Shown here piece after piece: positions 35,894 through 43,419 of a stretch of 64,000 nucleotides of DNA. Made by a program: the position numbers and the translations under genes. Position 1 is the first letter of the stretch, and each line of letters begins with the position of its first letter. Source of the stretch: Bradyrhizobium sp. Ec3.3 (GTDB lineage Bacteria > Pseudomonadota > Alphaproteobacteria > Rhizobiales > Xanthobacteraceae); NCBI RefSeq assembly GCF_000472925.1, contig NZ_AXAS01000003.1:245339-309338 (forward strand). Reading direction: 5' to 3'. Below the pieces are notes generated by a model. The model saw only the letters and a program-made list of their open reading frames with translations. It did not search any database and was not told where the DNA came from.

Positions 35894-36472
35894 ATGGGAC
35901 TGCTTTTCATTGGCGTGCTGGCCGGAATTTTGATCGGCTTTGGCTTCTTTGCCCCCTCTCAGGGTTACTTCCTGGGCTGCGGCTCGCAACCCTGTTTTGA
36001 CAGGGTGGCAATGGCTCAACCGCCGACAGCGAAGCCTGCTGCCCCCGGGCCGGATCCCTCGATTGCAAAGGCGAGTCCTGCGACCGCGGCAGGATCGAGC
36101 AAGAGGCCATCGGAGAAGAAGCGCGGCGACACCATTCTGGCCAAAGCGGCGCCTCCGGCGACACGGATCCGCGTCTCGCCATCCAATTCGGCCGCGGAAG
36201 ATTCCGTATTGAGTAAGGCAAAGACTTCGATCGCAGCAAAGATGGAGAATCCGAACTCCGCCGAATTCAGCGATATGAAGCGGGCCAACAGGAAGAACAC
36301 ACTGGGGCGTTCCGTGGACACCATTTGCGGGCGCGTCAAAGGGAAAAATGCGTCAGGGGAGGAGACCGGAGAACGGCCCTTTCTCTATCTCGTGAAGGAG
36401 AACGATGCCTACGTTGTCGACGGACCGGCAAGCTCGGCGGCGGCGGTCGCCTATCGCAACATCTGCAACTAG
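35894..36472 (+). CDS. Hypothetical membrane-anchored or exported protein
   Basis: 192 residues. A hydrophobic N-terminal segment (residues 2-20) serves as a signal or anchor. A Pro/Ala/Ser/Lys-rich linker (about 45-115) leads to a compact C-terminal domain (about 120-192, KTSIAAKMENPNSAEFSDM, TICGRVKGKN, PFLYLVKENDAYVVDG) with four cysteines in the whole chain. The C-terminal part looks like a small conserved periplasmic domain seen in rhizobial hypothetical proteins. Function unknown. It precedes a LuxR-type regulator gene by 250 bases. Confidence 0.65.
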   Translation: MGLLFIGVLAGILIGFGFFAPSQGYFLGCGSQPCFDRVAMAQPPTAKPAAPGPDPSIAKASPATAAGSSKRPSEKKRGDTILAKAAPPATRIRVSPSNSAAEDSVLSKAKTSIAAKMENPNSAEFSDMKRANRKNTLGRSVDTICGRVKGKNASGEETGERPFLYLVKENDAYVVDGPASSAAAVAYRNICN

Positions 36473-36639
36473 AGCGTGAGGTGAAAGCGAAAAGGGAGGT
36501 TTGCGCGCGATGAAGACCGGAGTGCATCGCCAGGCGCGCGGCCGTGCGATGAATTGCGTGGAAAGAATTTCCGGGCAACTGAACTGACAGCTGCGCCCCG
36601 GCCCAAGGGTGCGCAGGAGGACCGCAAGACAGAACTGAT

Positions 36640-36657
36640 GCATCGGCTTCCCGATGC
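36640..36657. terminator. Hairpin upstream of the LuxR-type regulator gene
   Basis: GCATCGG (36640-36646) and CCGATGC (36651-36657) pair around CTTC. No T-run follows, so a classical terminator for the 192-aa gene is not certain; it might belong to the leader of the regulator gene at 36723. Confidence 0.35.
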
Positions 36658-36722
36658 GCAATGCGTTGCGGTCGCGGAATTGGTGAGGTGAGCTTACAGA
36701 GTTCTTTGCATTCGAGGATATT

Positions 36723-37499
36723 ATGCACGATCAGGTTCATTCCGCTGAACGGCTCAACGAATCCCTGCAGTTGCCTGTCCTGGCGCTCATCGAGCCGCTC
36801 ACGCTCACGCGCACCAGCATTCTGAGCATCCTCAGGCGCGAGCTGGCGTCGCTCGAGATCGTCGACATGGCGACCACCCAGGGACTGGATTGCGTGCCCA
36901 CACGGGACGTTCGTCTGGTCGCGCTGAGCATCGGGGACAAGCCGCCGGACGATCGCACCGTCGAGGACGATCTTGCGCTGATCGCCGAGGGCTGCCTGAA
37001 CGCCTCAATCGCCCTCATCTCCAATCGTGATGACGAGGCCACCGCACTCGCCGCAATGCAGCGGGGTGTGCGTGGTTTCTTCCCCACCTCGCTTCCCATC
37101 GAAGTCGCTGTTGCCGGTCTGCGCCTTGTTTTGGCCGGCGGGGTTTACAGGCCACTGCCGGTCATCGAGTTGAGCAAGGCACCCGGGCTCGACCAGTCAT
37201 ATCCTCGCGCACTTGCATCAGCGTACTCGAATGGTGACAGGAGCTCGGCCGACAGGAATACGACCGATTTCACACCTCGCGAGCAGCAGGTGCTGACGGA
37301 ACTGGAGCTTGGTCTGCCCAACAAGTTGATTGCCGCCAAGCTGAATCTCTCTGAAAACACCGTCAAAATGCACATTCAGCACATCATGCGAAAATGCGCC
37401 GCCCGCAACCGCACCGAGGCGGTTCTCCGCTGGAGCGGACGACTGTCAGCACACGGTCGCGACACCGACGCGAACGCGTCTTCGATTCCCGAGGTATAG
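36723..37499 (+). CDS. LuxR-type regulator with degenerate receiver domain
   Basis: 258 residues. The C-terminal LuxR helix-turn-helix (about 178-235, FTPREQQVLTELELGLPNK, then NLSENTVKMHIQHI) is intact. The N-terminal domain has the layout of a response-regulator receiver but lacks its key residues: the paired acidic residues at the first strand are replaced by LIEP, the phospho-acceptor position lies in VALSIG without Asp, and the usual Lys near RGFFPTS is absent. It is therefore unlikely to be controlled by phosphorylation. It is convergent with the type I secretion genes and 17 bases from them, and is a candidate regulator of that locus. Confidence 0.8.
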   Translation: MHDQVHSAERLNESLQLPVLALIEPLTLTRTSILSILRRELASLEIVDMATTQGLDCVPTRDVRLVALSIGDKPPDDRTVEDDLALIAEGCLNASIALISNRDDEATALAAMQRGVRGFFPTSLPIEVAVAGLRLVLAGGVYRPLPVIELSKAPGLDQSYPRALASAYSNGDRSSADRNTTDFTPREQQVLTELELGLPNKLIAAKLNLSENTVKMHIQHIMRKCAARNRTEAVLRWSGRLSAHGRDTDANASSIPEV

Positions 37500-37516
37500 G
37501 TGCCAACCCGCGATAC

Positions 37517-38938
37517 TCAATCCTCGCGGAACGCACCATGGAAGCTGTCGAGCAGGGGCCTTAGGGCGTAAAGCGCGACGGTACCGCGTCCTGTCGTGAT
37601 GAAAACCTGAACCGGCATCCCCGGGATGATCTGGATATCGTTTGCGGCGATCTGTGCGTCGTCGACGCGAATTTTCGTCGCGTAGTACGGCTGGTCGGTG
37701 CGCTTGTCGAGAAGCCGGTCGGCCGACACATGTGTCACGATTCCCTTCAGCCGCGGCACACGACGCTGATTGTACGGCAGGAGATGCACTTCCGCATTCA
37801 GGCCCGGATGGACCACATCGATGTCCTCGGGCCTCAGGCGCGCGGTGACAATGAGGCGATCCTGCCGGGGCACCAGATCCATGAGTGGAGCCCCCGCTCC
37901 GATCACGCCCCCCGGCGTGTGAACCCGGAGGTCGGTCACGACGCCGTCCTCAGGCGCCTTGATCACTGTTCGCGACAACTGGTCCTGGGCCGCCGGCAAC
38001 CGCTCGCGCAACTGGAATATCTGGTTCTGTGCTTCACGCAACGCTTGTGCGATCTCGTTTTGCCTGTCGCTCTCGAGCTTGATCAGGTTTGCCTGCGATT
38101 CACTGATCACTTGCCCGGCACGTGAGATCTGCGCGGCGATCTCGCCCCGACGCCCCTCGATGTCAGCCAGTTCCCGTTGAAGGTTCAAAAGACGCGGTCG
38201 CCGCTCGAGGCCCTTGCTGACGAGGGTGGCGACCATGTCGAGTTCCTCCCGGGCGATGTCGATGCGCTGCGCGACGGCGGCCTCCTGGGCCTTGAGGCCC
38301 TCGATTTCCTTCTCGACCTGTCCTCGCCTCTCTCGAAGCACCGTCACCTGCGACTGAAACACCTTCCGCCGCGACAAAAAGACGGTCTGCTGCGTCGACA
38401 GAATGGTGGCGGCGGCCAGATTCGCACTGGCCGCATGCTCCAGCGTCTCCGAAAACGAGAGCTTCTCATATCCCCGCTGCTCGGCGTCGAGCCGGGCTTC
38501 ACGTGCCATTGCATCCCACAGCTGGCCCTGAAGGCTTTGCACTTCAGCACGAGCCCTGGTGTCGTCCAGCGCGATCATTGCCTGACCGCTACGCACGACG
38601 TCGCCATCTGAAACCAGAATCTTTCCGATGATGCCGCCTTCCAGGTGCTGGATGGTCTTGCGACTCGATTCCGATTCCACGACGCCGGAAGCGATCGCCG
38701 CGCTCTCCAGAGGCGCAAGGCTCGACCACGTCCCCAGCCCCAGCATGAAGCAGAGCACGAGCAGATTGCCCGCGAGCGTCACCCCGCGGAGCCTCGTCCG
38801 TGGCGAGATCGGCGTCGGGGCCGTGCACCATGGAAACTCAAGGGGCTCGTAATCGTCGATTGCGGTAATCACGACTCCAAGCCTCCGCTCGGCGGGTGGG
38901 GTGCGCAGGGGCACGCGCGTTTTCGGTTTCCGGATCAT
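37517..38938 (-). CDS. Type I secretion membrane fusion protein (HlyD/PrsE family)
   Basis: 473 residues. A single N-terminal transmembrane segment (about 53-75, LAGNLLVLCFMLGLGTWSSL) follows a short cytoplasmic region. A lipoyl-like half motif (LEGGIIGKILVSDGDVVRSG, about 99-118), a long coiled coil (about 130-300) and the second lipoyl half and beta barrel (VIKAPEDGVVTDLRVHT, then the closing GRGTVALYALRPL) make up the classical adaptor. It joins the inner-membrane ABC exporter to an outer-membrane TolC-like channel, which is not encoded here. Its ATG overlaps the stop of the exporter gene (ATGA). Confidence 0.92.
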   Translation of the reverse strand: MIRKPKTRVPLRTPPAERRLGVVITAIDDYEPLEFPWCTAPTPISPRTRLRGVTLAGNLLVLCFMLGLGTWSSLAPLESAAIASGVVESESSRKTIQHLEGGIIGKILVSDGDVVRSGQAMIALDDTRARAEVQSLQGQLWDAMAREARLDAEQRGYEKLSFSETLEHAASANLAAATILSTQQTVFLSRRKVFQSQVTVLRERRGQVEKEIEGLKAQEAAVAQRIDIAREELDMVATLVSKGLERRPRLLNLQRELADIEGRRGEIAAQISRAGQVISESQANLIKLESDRQNEIAQALREAQNQIFQLRERLPAAQDQLSRTVIKAPEDGVVTDLRVHTPGGVIGAGAPLMDLVPRQDRLIVTARLRPEDIDVVHPGLNAEVHLLPYNQRRVPRLKGIVTHVSADRLLDKRTDQPYYATKIRVDDAQIAANDIQIIPGMPVQVFITTGRGTVALYALRPLLDSFHGAFRED

Positions 38939-40722
38939 GGGCGGACCGGCTGTCCCGGCGCCTTGGCGGTTGCAGGCGCGCTCTCGGCCGGTGCGGCTTG
39001 CGATATCACCTGGGGCCTGCTCAGATGCCGCTCGAACATTTCCTCGCTCTCGCCGAACGCGATGACCGCGCCGCCTTCCATGATGGCGATCTTGTCCGTG
39101 GCTCCGAGGATGCCCATCCGGTGAGTGACGACGACCACCGTGACATTGGCGATCTTCAACTGCTCGATGGCGTCCAGCAGCATCCGCTCCCCGGCGTAGT
39201 CGAGGCTGGCGTTCGGCTCGTCGAGAACGACGAGGCGCGGGTTGCGGAAGAAGGCCCGAGCAAGACCGAGGCGCTGGCGATATCCGCGAGAGAAGGCCAC
39301 GCCCCCGCCGGGAACCACGGTGTGGTAAGCTTGCGGCAGTCGCATGATCGCGTCATGGATGCCGACGAGCTTGGCGGTCTCGACGATCTCCCGCGGATCG
39401 GCATCGTCAAGACGCGCGATGATCTCGTTTATCGTTTCGCCAAAGAGATTGATGTCTTGAGGGAGGTATCCGAGATGGCGACCGCCTCGTCCCTCGCGGA
39501 GCAGCGATACGTCGGCATTGTCGAGCAGCACACGACCGTGCGTTGGAATCGTAAGTCCGGCGATGACTTGGCCAAGCAGCGACTTGCCCGAGCCGGACGG
39601 ACCGATGATGCCAAGGCATTCGCCGGGTGCGAGACTGAACGAGATGCCTTTCAACGGAAAGTTGTTGGACCCGGACAATCTCAGGCTGACGTTATCGACG
39701 ACGAGGCCGCTCAGCGGCTGCTGGGACGGGAATTCTGCATTCACGCCCGTGGCCGGAATTGCGGCGAGCACGGCGTTGAGTCGCCGATAGGCTTTCATGG
39801 CCGTCGCGAGTGATTTCCAGCTTGCAATCGCACCTTCGACCGGTGCGATGGCGCGGCCAGACATCAGTGTCGCCACAAAAATGATCGCCGGGCTCTTGCC
39901 GTAGTCGAGCACGAGCCACGCTGCCGCTCCCATGATCACGACCTGCGACAGCGCTCGTACCGGCTTGGTCGCGAGCATGATGAGCGCGTGCCGCGAGAGC
40001 GCAACATCATGCTCTCTGCGCGCTTCCTGTGCGTCGGTGTATATGAGGCGCGCCGTGCCATCCACCATTCCCATTGCGCGGATCAAGTGAATATTGCCGA
40101 TCGCAGCCGCGAGCCGGCCGTAGCTCTTGGACAACGCTGCGCCGGACTTGACCGTAGCATCGTCCGTGAGCAGGTCGCCTGCAAGCGTGAGACCGAACAG
40201 CAGAATCACGCTGCAGGCTCCCACGACCCCAAGCAACGGGTGAACGAGAAAAAGGACACCGAGAAAGAAGGGTGTCCAGAGCGCATCGAACAGCAGCGGG
40301 CATGCGCTGGACTCGACGAACTGGCGCAGAGCCGTGAGATCCCGATATGCGTCCGGCGACTGGGCCCAATCGCCGCGAAAGGCGGATTCGAGGCAAGCCG
40401 AAAGCACGGAAGGACGAAGTCGGTCTTCAACCCACGCGCCAAGGCGGCCCAACAGGACGCGGCGCAATGCGTCAAGCACTCCACCGACAACGACCGTGAG
40501 CGCAACGATGAAGGTGAGCATCAGAAGCGTGTCGCCGCTCCGGCTCGACAACACCCGATCGTAGATCTGAAGCAGGTAGATTGAAGGCGCAAAGAGCAGC
40601 AGATTGTAGCTGCAGCTATACGCGAACACGAGACCAAGCGGGCCCGCGCAGGCCCAAAGCGCGGCTTCCAACGAAGTCCGGGCCGATGGCAGAAGCGGTG
40701 TTCGGAGAGGCGGCATCAGCAT
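38935..40722 (-). CDS. Type I secretion ABC exporter (PrsD-like) with atypical signature motif
   Basis: 595 residues: an N-terminal exporter membrane domain with about six segments (25-320) and a C-terminal ATPase. Walker A is GPSGSGKSLL (Leu in place of Thr after KS). Walker B is LVVLDEPNASLD and the switch His is in VTHR. The signature motif, normally LSGGQ, reads FSRGY (in VAFSRGYRQRLGLARA), which is a striking departure in an otherwise intact ATPase. No N-terminal C39 peptidase is present, so substrates should carry C-terminal signals. It lies between the substrate gene at 40853 and the fusion protein gene. Confidence 0.9.
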   Translation of the reverse strand: MLMPPLRTPLLPSARTSLEAALWACAGPLGLVFAYSCSYNLLLFAPSIYLLQIYDRVLSSRSGDTLLMLTFIVALTVVVGGVLDALRRVLLGRLGAWVEDRLRPSVLSACLESAFRGDWAQSPDAYRDLTALRQFVESSACPLLFDALWTPFFLGVLFLVHPLLGVVGACSVILLFGLTLAGDLLTDDATVKSGAALSKSYGRLAAAIGNIHLIRAMGMVDGTARLIYTDAQEARREHDVALSRHALIMLATKPVRALSQVVIMGAAAWLVLDYGKSPAIIFVATLMSGRAIAPVEGAIASWKSLATAMKAYRRLNAVLAAIPATGVNAEFPSQQPLSGLVVDNVSLRLSGSNNFPLKGISFSLAPGECLGIIGPSGSGKSLLGQVIAGLTIPTHGRVLLDNADVSLLREGRGGRHLGYLPQDINLFGETINEIIARLDDADPREIVETAKLVGIHDAIMRLPQAYHTVVPGGGVAFSRGYRQRLGLARAFFRNPRLVVLDEPNASLDYAGERMLLDAIEQLKIANVTVVVVTHRMGILGATDKIAIMEGGAVIAFGESEEMFERHLSRPQVISQAAPAESAPATAKAPGQPVRP

Positions 40723-40804
40723 TTTTCGTCACCGCCGGAGATTTGGTTTGGCCTCACGCCTGCCCGTCGATCAGACGTGACGACGAACCATTCGCTGCAA
40801 ATCC

Positions 40805-40832
40805 GGGACCGGCGGCACGCGCCGCCGGTCCC
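40805..40832 (-). terminator. Strong hairpin between substrate gene and exporter gene
   Basis: GGGACCGGCGGC (40805-40816) and GCCGCCGGTCCC (40821-40832) form a perfect 12-bp stem with a four-base loop (ACGC). It lies 20 bases after the substrate gene's stop codon and 82 bases before the exporter start. No T-run follows on the transcript, so it may stabilise the upstream mRNA or act as a partial terminator, giving more substrate than transporter. Confidence 0.7.
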
Positions 40833-40852
40833 GCCACGCGACGAGCTGCTGG

Positions 40853-41311
40853 TCAGAGCACGTCGAAGTGGAAGCCCACGTCTCCACCCTGTGCGTAGTT
40901 GAGGCTTCCACCGTCACCGCCGATACCGGCGGCCGCGTCCTGGTGCTGGTCTACCCAGAGCTTGTTGATCTGGGTGGCGTCCGTATTCGCGTAGACCTTG
41001 GATGTATCGTAGCCACTCTCCGAACTCTGGCTTCCGTTCGACGTTGCGGTTCCGCCATGGGCCTTTGCGTACCATGAGGCGGTCGCATTCGCGCCGCCGG
41101 CATCCCAGTCCGCCGTTTGCTTGACGTGATCGCCGGTGTTGACGTGCACGTCGGCACCTTCCGCCTTGTTGGTTGGGTCGAAGGTGAGCGTGGGCTTGTT
41201 GATGATGGCTCCCTTGAAAGTGCCGTCACCGCCGTTTCCGACACTTTGACCACCGGTGTCGATCGATTTGAAGCCGATTGAATCTGAAATGTGGATCGCC
41301 TTGGGCATCAT
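40853..41311 (-). CDS. Gly-rich candidate type I secretion substrate, single module
   Basis: 152 residues from the ATG at 41311, preceded by GGAGGGAGG. Rich in Gly, Asn, Asp, Ala and Ser, no Cys, no signal peptide. It shares with the larger neighbour the words GNGGDGTFKGAI (25-36), VDQ (120-122) and AGIGGDGG (128-135), but with a longer spacer between them. It ends FHFDVL, an acidic/aromatic/aliphatic tail of the kind found on type I substrates. Directly upstream of the exporter gene on the same strand. It lacks canonical RTX nonapeptides. Export is inferred from position, composition and tail. Confidence 0.75.
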   Translation of the reverse strand: MMPKAIHISDSIGFKSIDTGGQSVGNGGDGTFKGAIINKPTLTFDPTNKAEGADVHVNTGDHVKQTADWDAGGANATASWYAKAHGGTATSNGSQSSESGYDTSKVYANTDATQINKLWVDQHQDAAAGIGGDGGSLNYAQGGDVGFHFDVL

Positions 41312-41632
41312 TTGAGCCTCCCTCCGTTTGCTGACTTGCACGCATCATCCATCCCGATCAGATGGACACGCTCAGCAACTCTGATCCGCGCATGCTGGGC
41401 GGCGATAGATGTCAAATCGGACACCATCCGGTTTGGTGGGCCTACGCACGAAAGTATGACCTCCGTGCTGACATCTTGACCTCGCAGACGTCAGGGTGCG
41501 TCCGGGTGCTTGCATGCGCGGCGCATCGACGAAGCAGCCGCGTTGCGATCGGGCGAGCGACGCAAGTCTCGCTAAAGCACGATCCGGAAAAGTGCGAAGC
41601 GGTTTTCCGAAAAGATCATGCGCAATCAATCA
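41312..41632. other. Intergenic region between the two substrate genes
   Basis: About 320 bases holding the ribosome site of the single-module substrate gene, a rhizobial repeat at 41574-41624 and the start of the long hairpin at 41633. No credible gene. A promoter for the 40853-41311 gene could lie in 41320-41480, which is less GC-rich. Confidence 0.45.
41574..41624. repeat. Widespread rhizobial intergenic element
   Basis: Contains GCACGATCCGGAAAAGTG and GGTTTTCCGAAAAGATCATG, where CGGAAAA and TTTTCCG pair. From memory, this word pair is scattered through many rhizobial genomes between genes. Its role is unknown. Only this copy is seen in the window. Confidence 0.65.
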
Positions 41633-41677
41633 CCTGAAGCGCGATGACGATTCATCCTGATCTCATCGCGCTTCAGG
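41633..41677 (-). terminator. 15-bp inverted repeat at the end of the four-module gene
   Basis: CCTGAAGCGCGATGA (41633-41647) and TCATCGCGCTTCAGG (41663-41677) are perfect arms around 15 bases. The upstream arm on the transcript overlaps the stop codon (41673-41675). It should fold at the 3' end of the mRNA and act as terminator or stabiliser; a T-run is not evident. Confidence 0.7.
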
Positions 41678-43082
41678 CCATCAAGTGCAGATCTGGCAGA
41701 AGATGCGTTGCAAGATCGCCACCCAGCGCCAGATTGCCATGGCCGCCGTCGCCGCCCACTCCGGCGATCTGGACCGCGCTCTGGTCGATGTGCACATCGT
41801 TGGTCTGATCCGCGATTGCCGTCGAATGCGGGCCGGCGATTGCGATATTGATGGGAGCATAGATCGCGACGCTGACGTCGATCAGGTTCCCCGAGGAATG
41901 GCCGCTCCCGCCATTGCCCGCGCCGTTGGCCCCAGTGGCAATCGCGTCGGAGCCGCCCCACAGGCTGTGAGAGACAAGGCTGCCGCCCATCGCAACGTTT
42001 CCGTTGCCCCCATGCCCGCCGATGCCGGCGATCTGAAGGGCGGACTGATCCACATACACGCTATTGGTCTGGATCGCGTAAGCACTGGAGTTGTAACCCG
42101 CGACCGCGATGTTGATCGGGTCGTACAGCACGAAGGAGGTATGAACCAGCTCTCCAGAGAAGGAACCGTCCCCGCCATTGCCGGCCTGGCTGCCACCCGT
42201 CTCCACCAGATGCCAGGCGTTTCCGCCGTTGCTTGATCCCCAGGCGGGATCGAGCGTGATGACGCTGCCGCCACCGGCGACGTTGCCGTTTCCTCCGCTC
42301 CCGCCAACACCTGCGATCTGGACGGCCGACTGATTGATATCGACCGCATTCGACTGACTTGCGTATGCGGTGCCACCTGGGCCCGCCACCGCAATATTGA
42401 CCGGATGGTAGATCACGACGGGAGCGTCCACCAGCGCGCCGGAGAAATAGCCGTCGCCCCCGTTGCCGGCACTGCTGCCACCGGTCGCGATCACGGCGGA
42501 GCCCGTGGAGGCGCCACCGATGCCGCCTCCTGCCGCGATATTGCCGTTGCCGCCGTCTCCCCCGACGCCCGCCATCTGAAAGGCGGACTGATCGACATTC
42601 ACGTCGTTGGTTTGCTGAGCCAATGCAACGGAGCCGTATCCGACGGACACCGATATGTTGATCGGCTCATAGATCAGGATGGAGGCATGAATGATGCCTC
42701 CATAAGAATAGCCATCTCCGCCATGACCGGCCGTGTTGCCTCCGCTCTGGATTGAGCCCGAACCGAGCCCCGAGTTACCCGATCCAGATCCGATGTTACC
42801 CGATCCAGATCCGATTCCGTCGGATGGAGTGGCGTGATGGTCGCTATCGGGCTCGGAAGACACGGCGTCGTGCCGGCTCATGATTCCAGTGGGAGAGTGC
42901 GCCTCCTGACCCGCAAACCAGAGCCGGCCATGGGCGCCAACTCCATCGTCTCCAGAAGTCGGCATGGAGGAAGGCGAAGTGTCCCTCGATGCGGAAGCGA
43001 ACCTGTCATAGCCATTATCGTCAACGTGATGGTGGTCGCGGTGAAGCGGTACGATCGCGTCCGACGGGTACCGGAAATTCAT
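41673..43082 (-). CDS. Gly-rich candidate type I secretion substrate with four tandem modules
   Basis: 469 residues from the ATG at 43082, with GGGAGG four bases upstream. A His/Asp-rich N-terminus (1-90) and a Gly/Ser linker (GSGSGNIGSG, 91-115) precede four modules starting near residues 118, 205, 300 and 388. Each runs from GNGGDG(Y/S)(F/S)SG through PINIAVAG to Q(T/S)N-V-V/I-DQSA-QIAGVGG-GGNGN. No cysteine, no signal peptide, no RTX nonapeptide. The modules look like a beta-solenoid or beta-sandwich repeat. It ends LLPDLHLMA. It is the first gene of a run leading to the exporter and fusion protein genes. Secretion and surface function are inferred. Confidence 0.75.
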   Translation of the reverse strand: MNFRYPSDAIVPLHRDHHHVDDNGYDRFASASRDTSPSSMPTSGDDGVGAHGRLWFAGQEAHSPTGIMSRHDAVSSEPDSDHHATPSDGIGSGSGNIGSGSGNSGLGSGSIQSGGNTAGHGGDGYSYGGIIHASILIYEPINISVSVGYGSVALAQQTNDVNVDQSAFQMAGVGGDGGNGNIAAGGGIGGASTGSAVIATGGSSAGNGGDGYFSGALVDAPVVIYHPVNIAVAGPGGTAYASQSNAVDINQSAVQIAGVGGSGGNGNVAGGGSVITLDPAWGSSNGGNAWHLVETGGSQAGNGGDGSFSGELVHTSFVLYDPINIAVAGYNSSAYAIQTNSVYVDQSALQIAGIGGHGGNGNVAMGGSLVSHSLWGGSDAIATGANGAGNGGSGHSSGNLIDVSVAIYAPINIAIAGPHSTAIADQTNDVHIDQSAVQIAGVGGDGGHGNLALGGDLATHLLPDLHLMA

Positions 43083-43165
43083 GTCGCCTCCCTCGCCGCA
43101 ATCGGACGGGCCTTCCCCCGACGTCAAGGAGTGTCAGCCTGGGCAGGTCAAAAGCCGAGTCGTCA

Positions 43166-43187
43166 ATTCGAGTGCAGCGATTCGAAT
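43166..43187. promoter_or_regulatory. Inverted repeat upstream of the four-module gene
   Basis: ATTCGA (43166-43171) and TCGAAT (43182-43187) separated by 10 bases, about 85 bases before the start codon. Position and spacing suit an operator for a dimeric activator such as the nearby LuxR-type regulator. Evidence is symmetry and place only. Confidence 0.3.
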
Positions 43188-43379
43188 GGAGGACGTCAGA
43201 TCGGCTACACCCGTTTGGGAGCAGACAGCCGTTGCGGGAGCAGGTCTCCGCGAACGTGCCGCAGGTGTAGCTCTTCACCTCGCCCCGCTTGCGGCGACAG
43301 GTCGCAATTCACGCGCAGCGGGAATGCGGGCGAGGGAGACTCTCCGCGAGTCCGTCTCTTACCGTGATTGTAGAGGCAG

Positions 43380-43409
43380 CCCTCTCCCCGTAAGAACGGG
43401 GAGAGGGAG
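43380..43409. repeat. Short gene-end hairpin, family E
   Basis: CCTCTCCCCG and CGGGGAGAGG pair around TAAGAA. It lies 11 bases downstream of the binding-protein gene's stop and may terminate it. Confidence 0.65.
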
Positions 43410-43419
43410 AGGAGCGAGC

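Larger units (their letters stand above)
43083..43419. other. Upstream region of the four-module gene
   Basis: About 340 bases between the repeat-protein gene and the end of an importer binding-protein gene. It holds the inverted repeat at 43166-43187 and a family E hairpin at 43380-43409. No credible gene. The promoter of the secretion locus should lie here. Confidence 0.45.
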
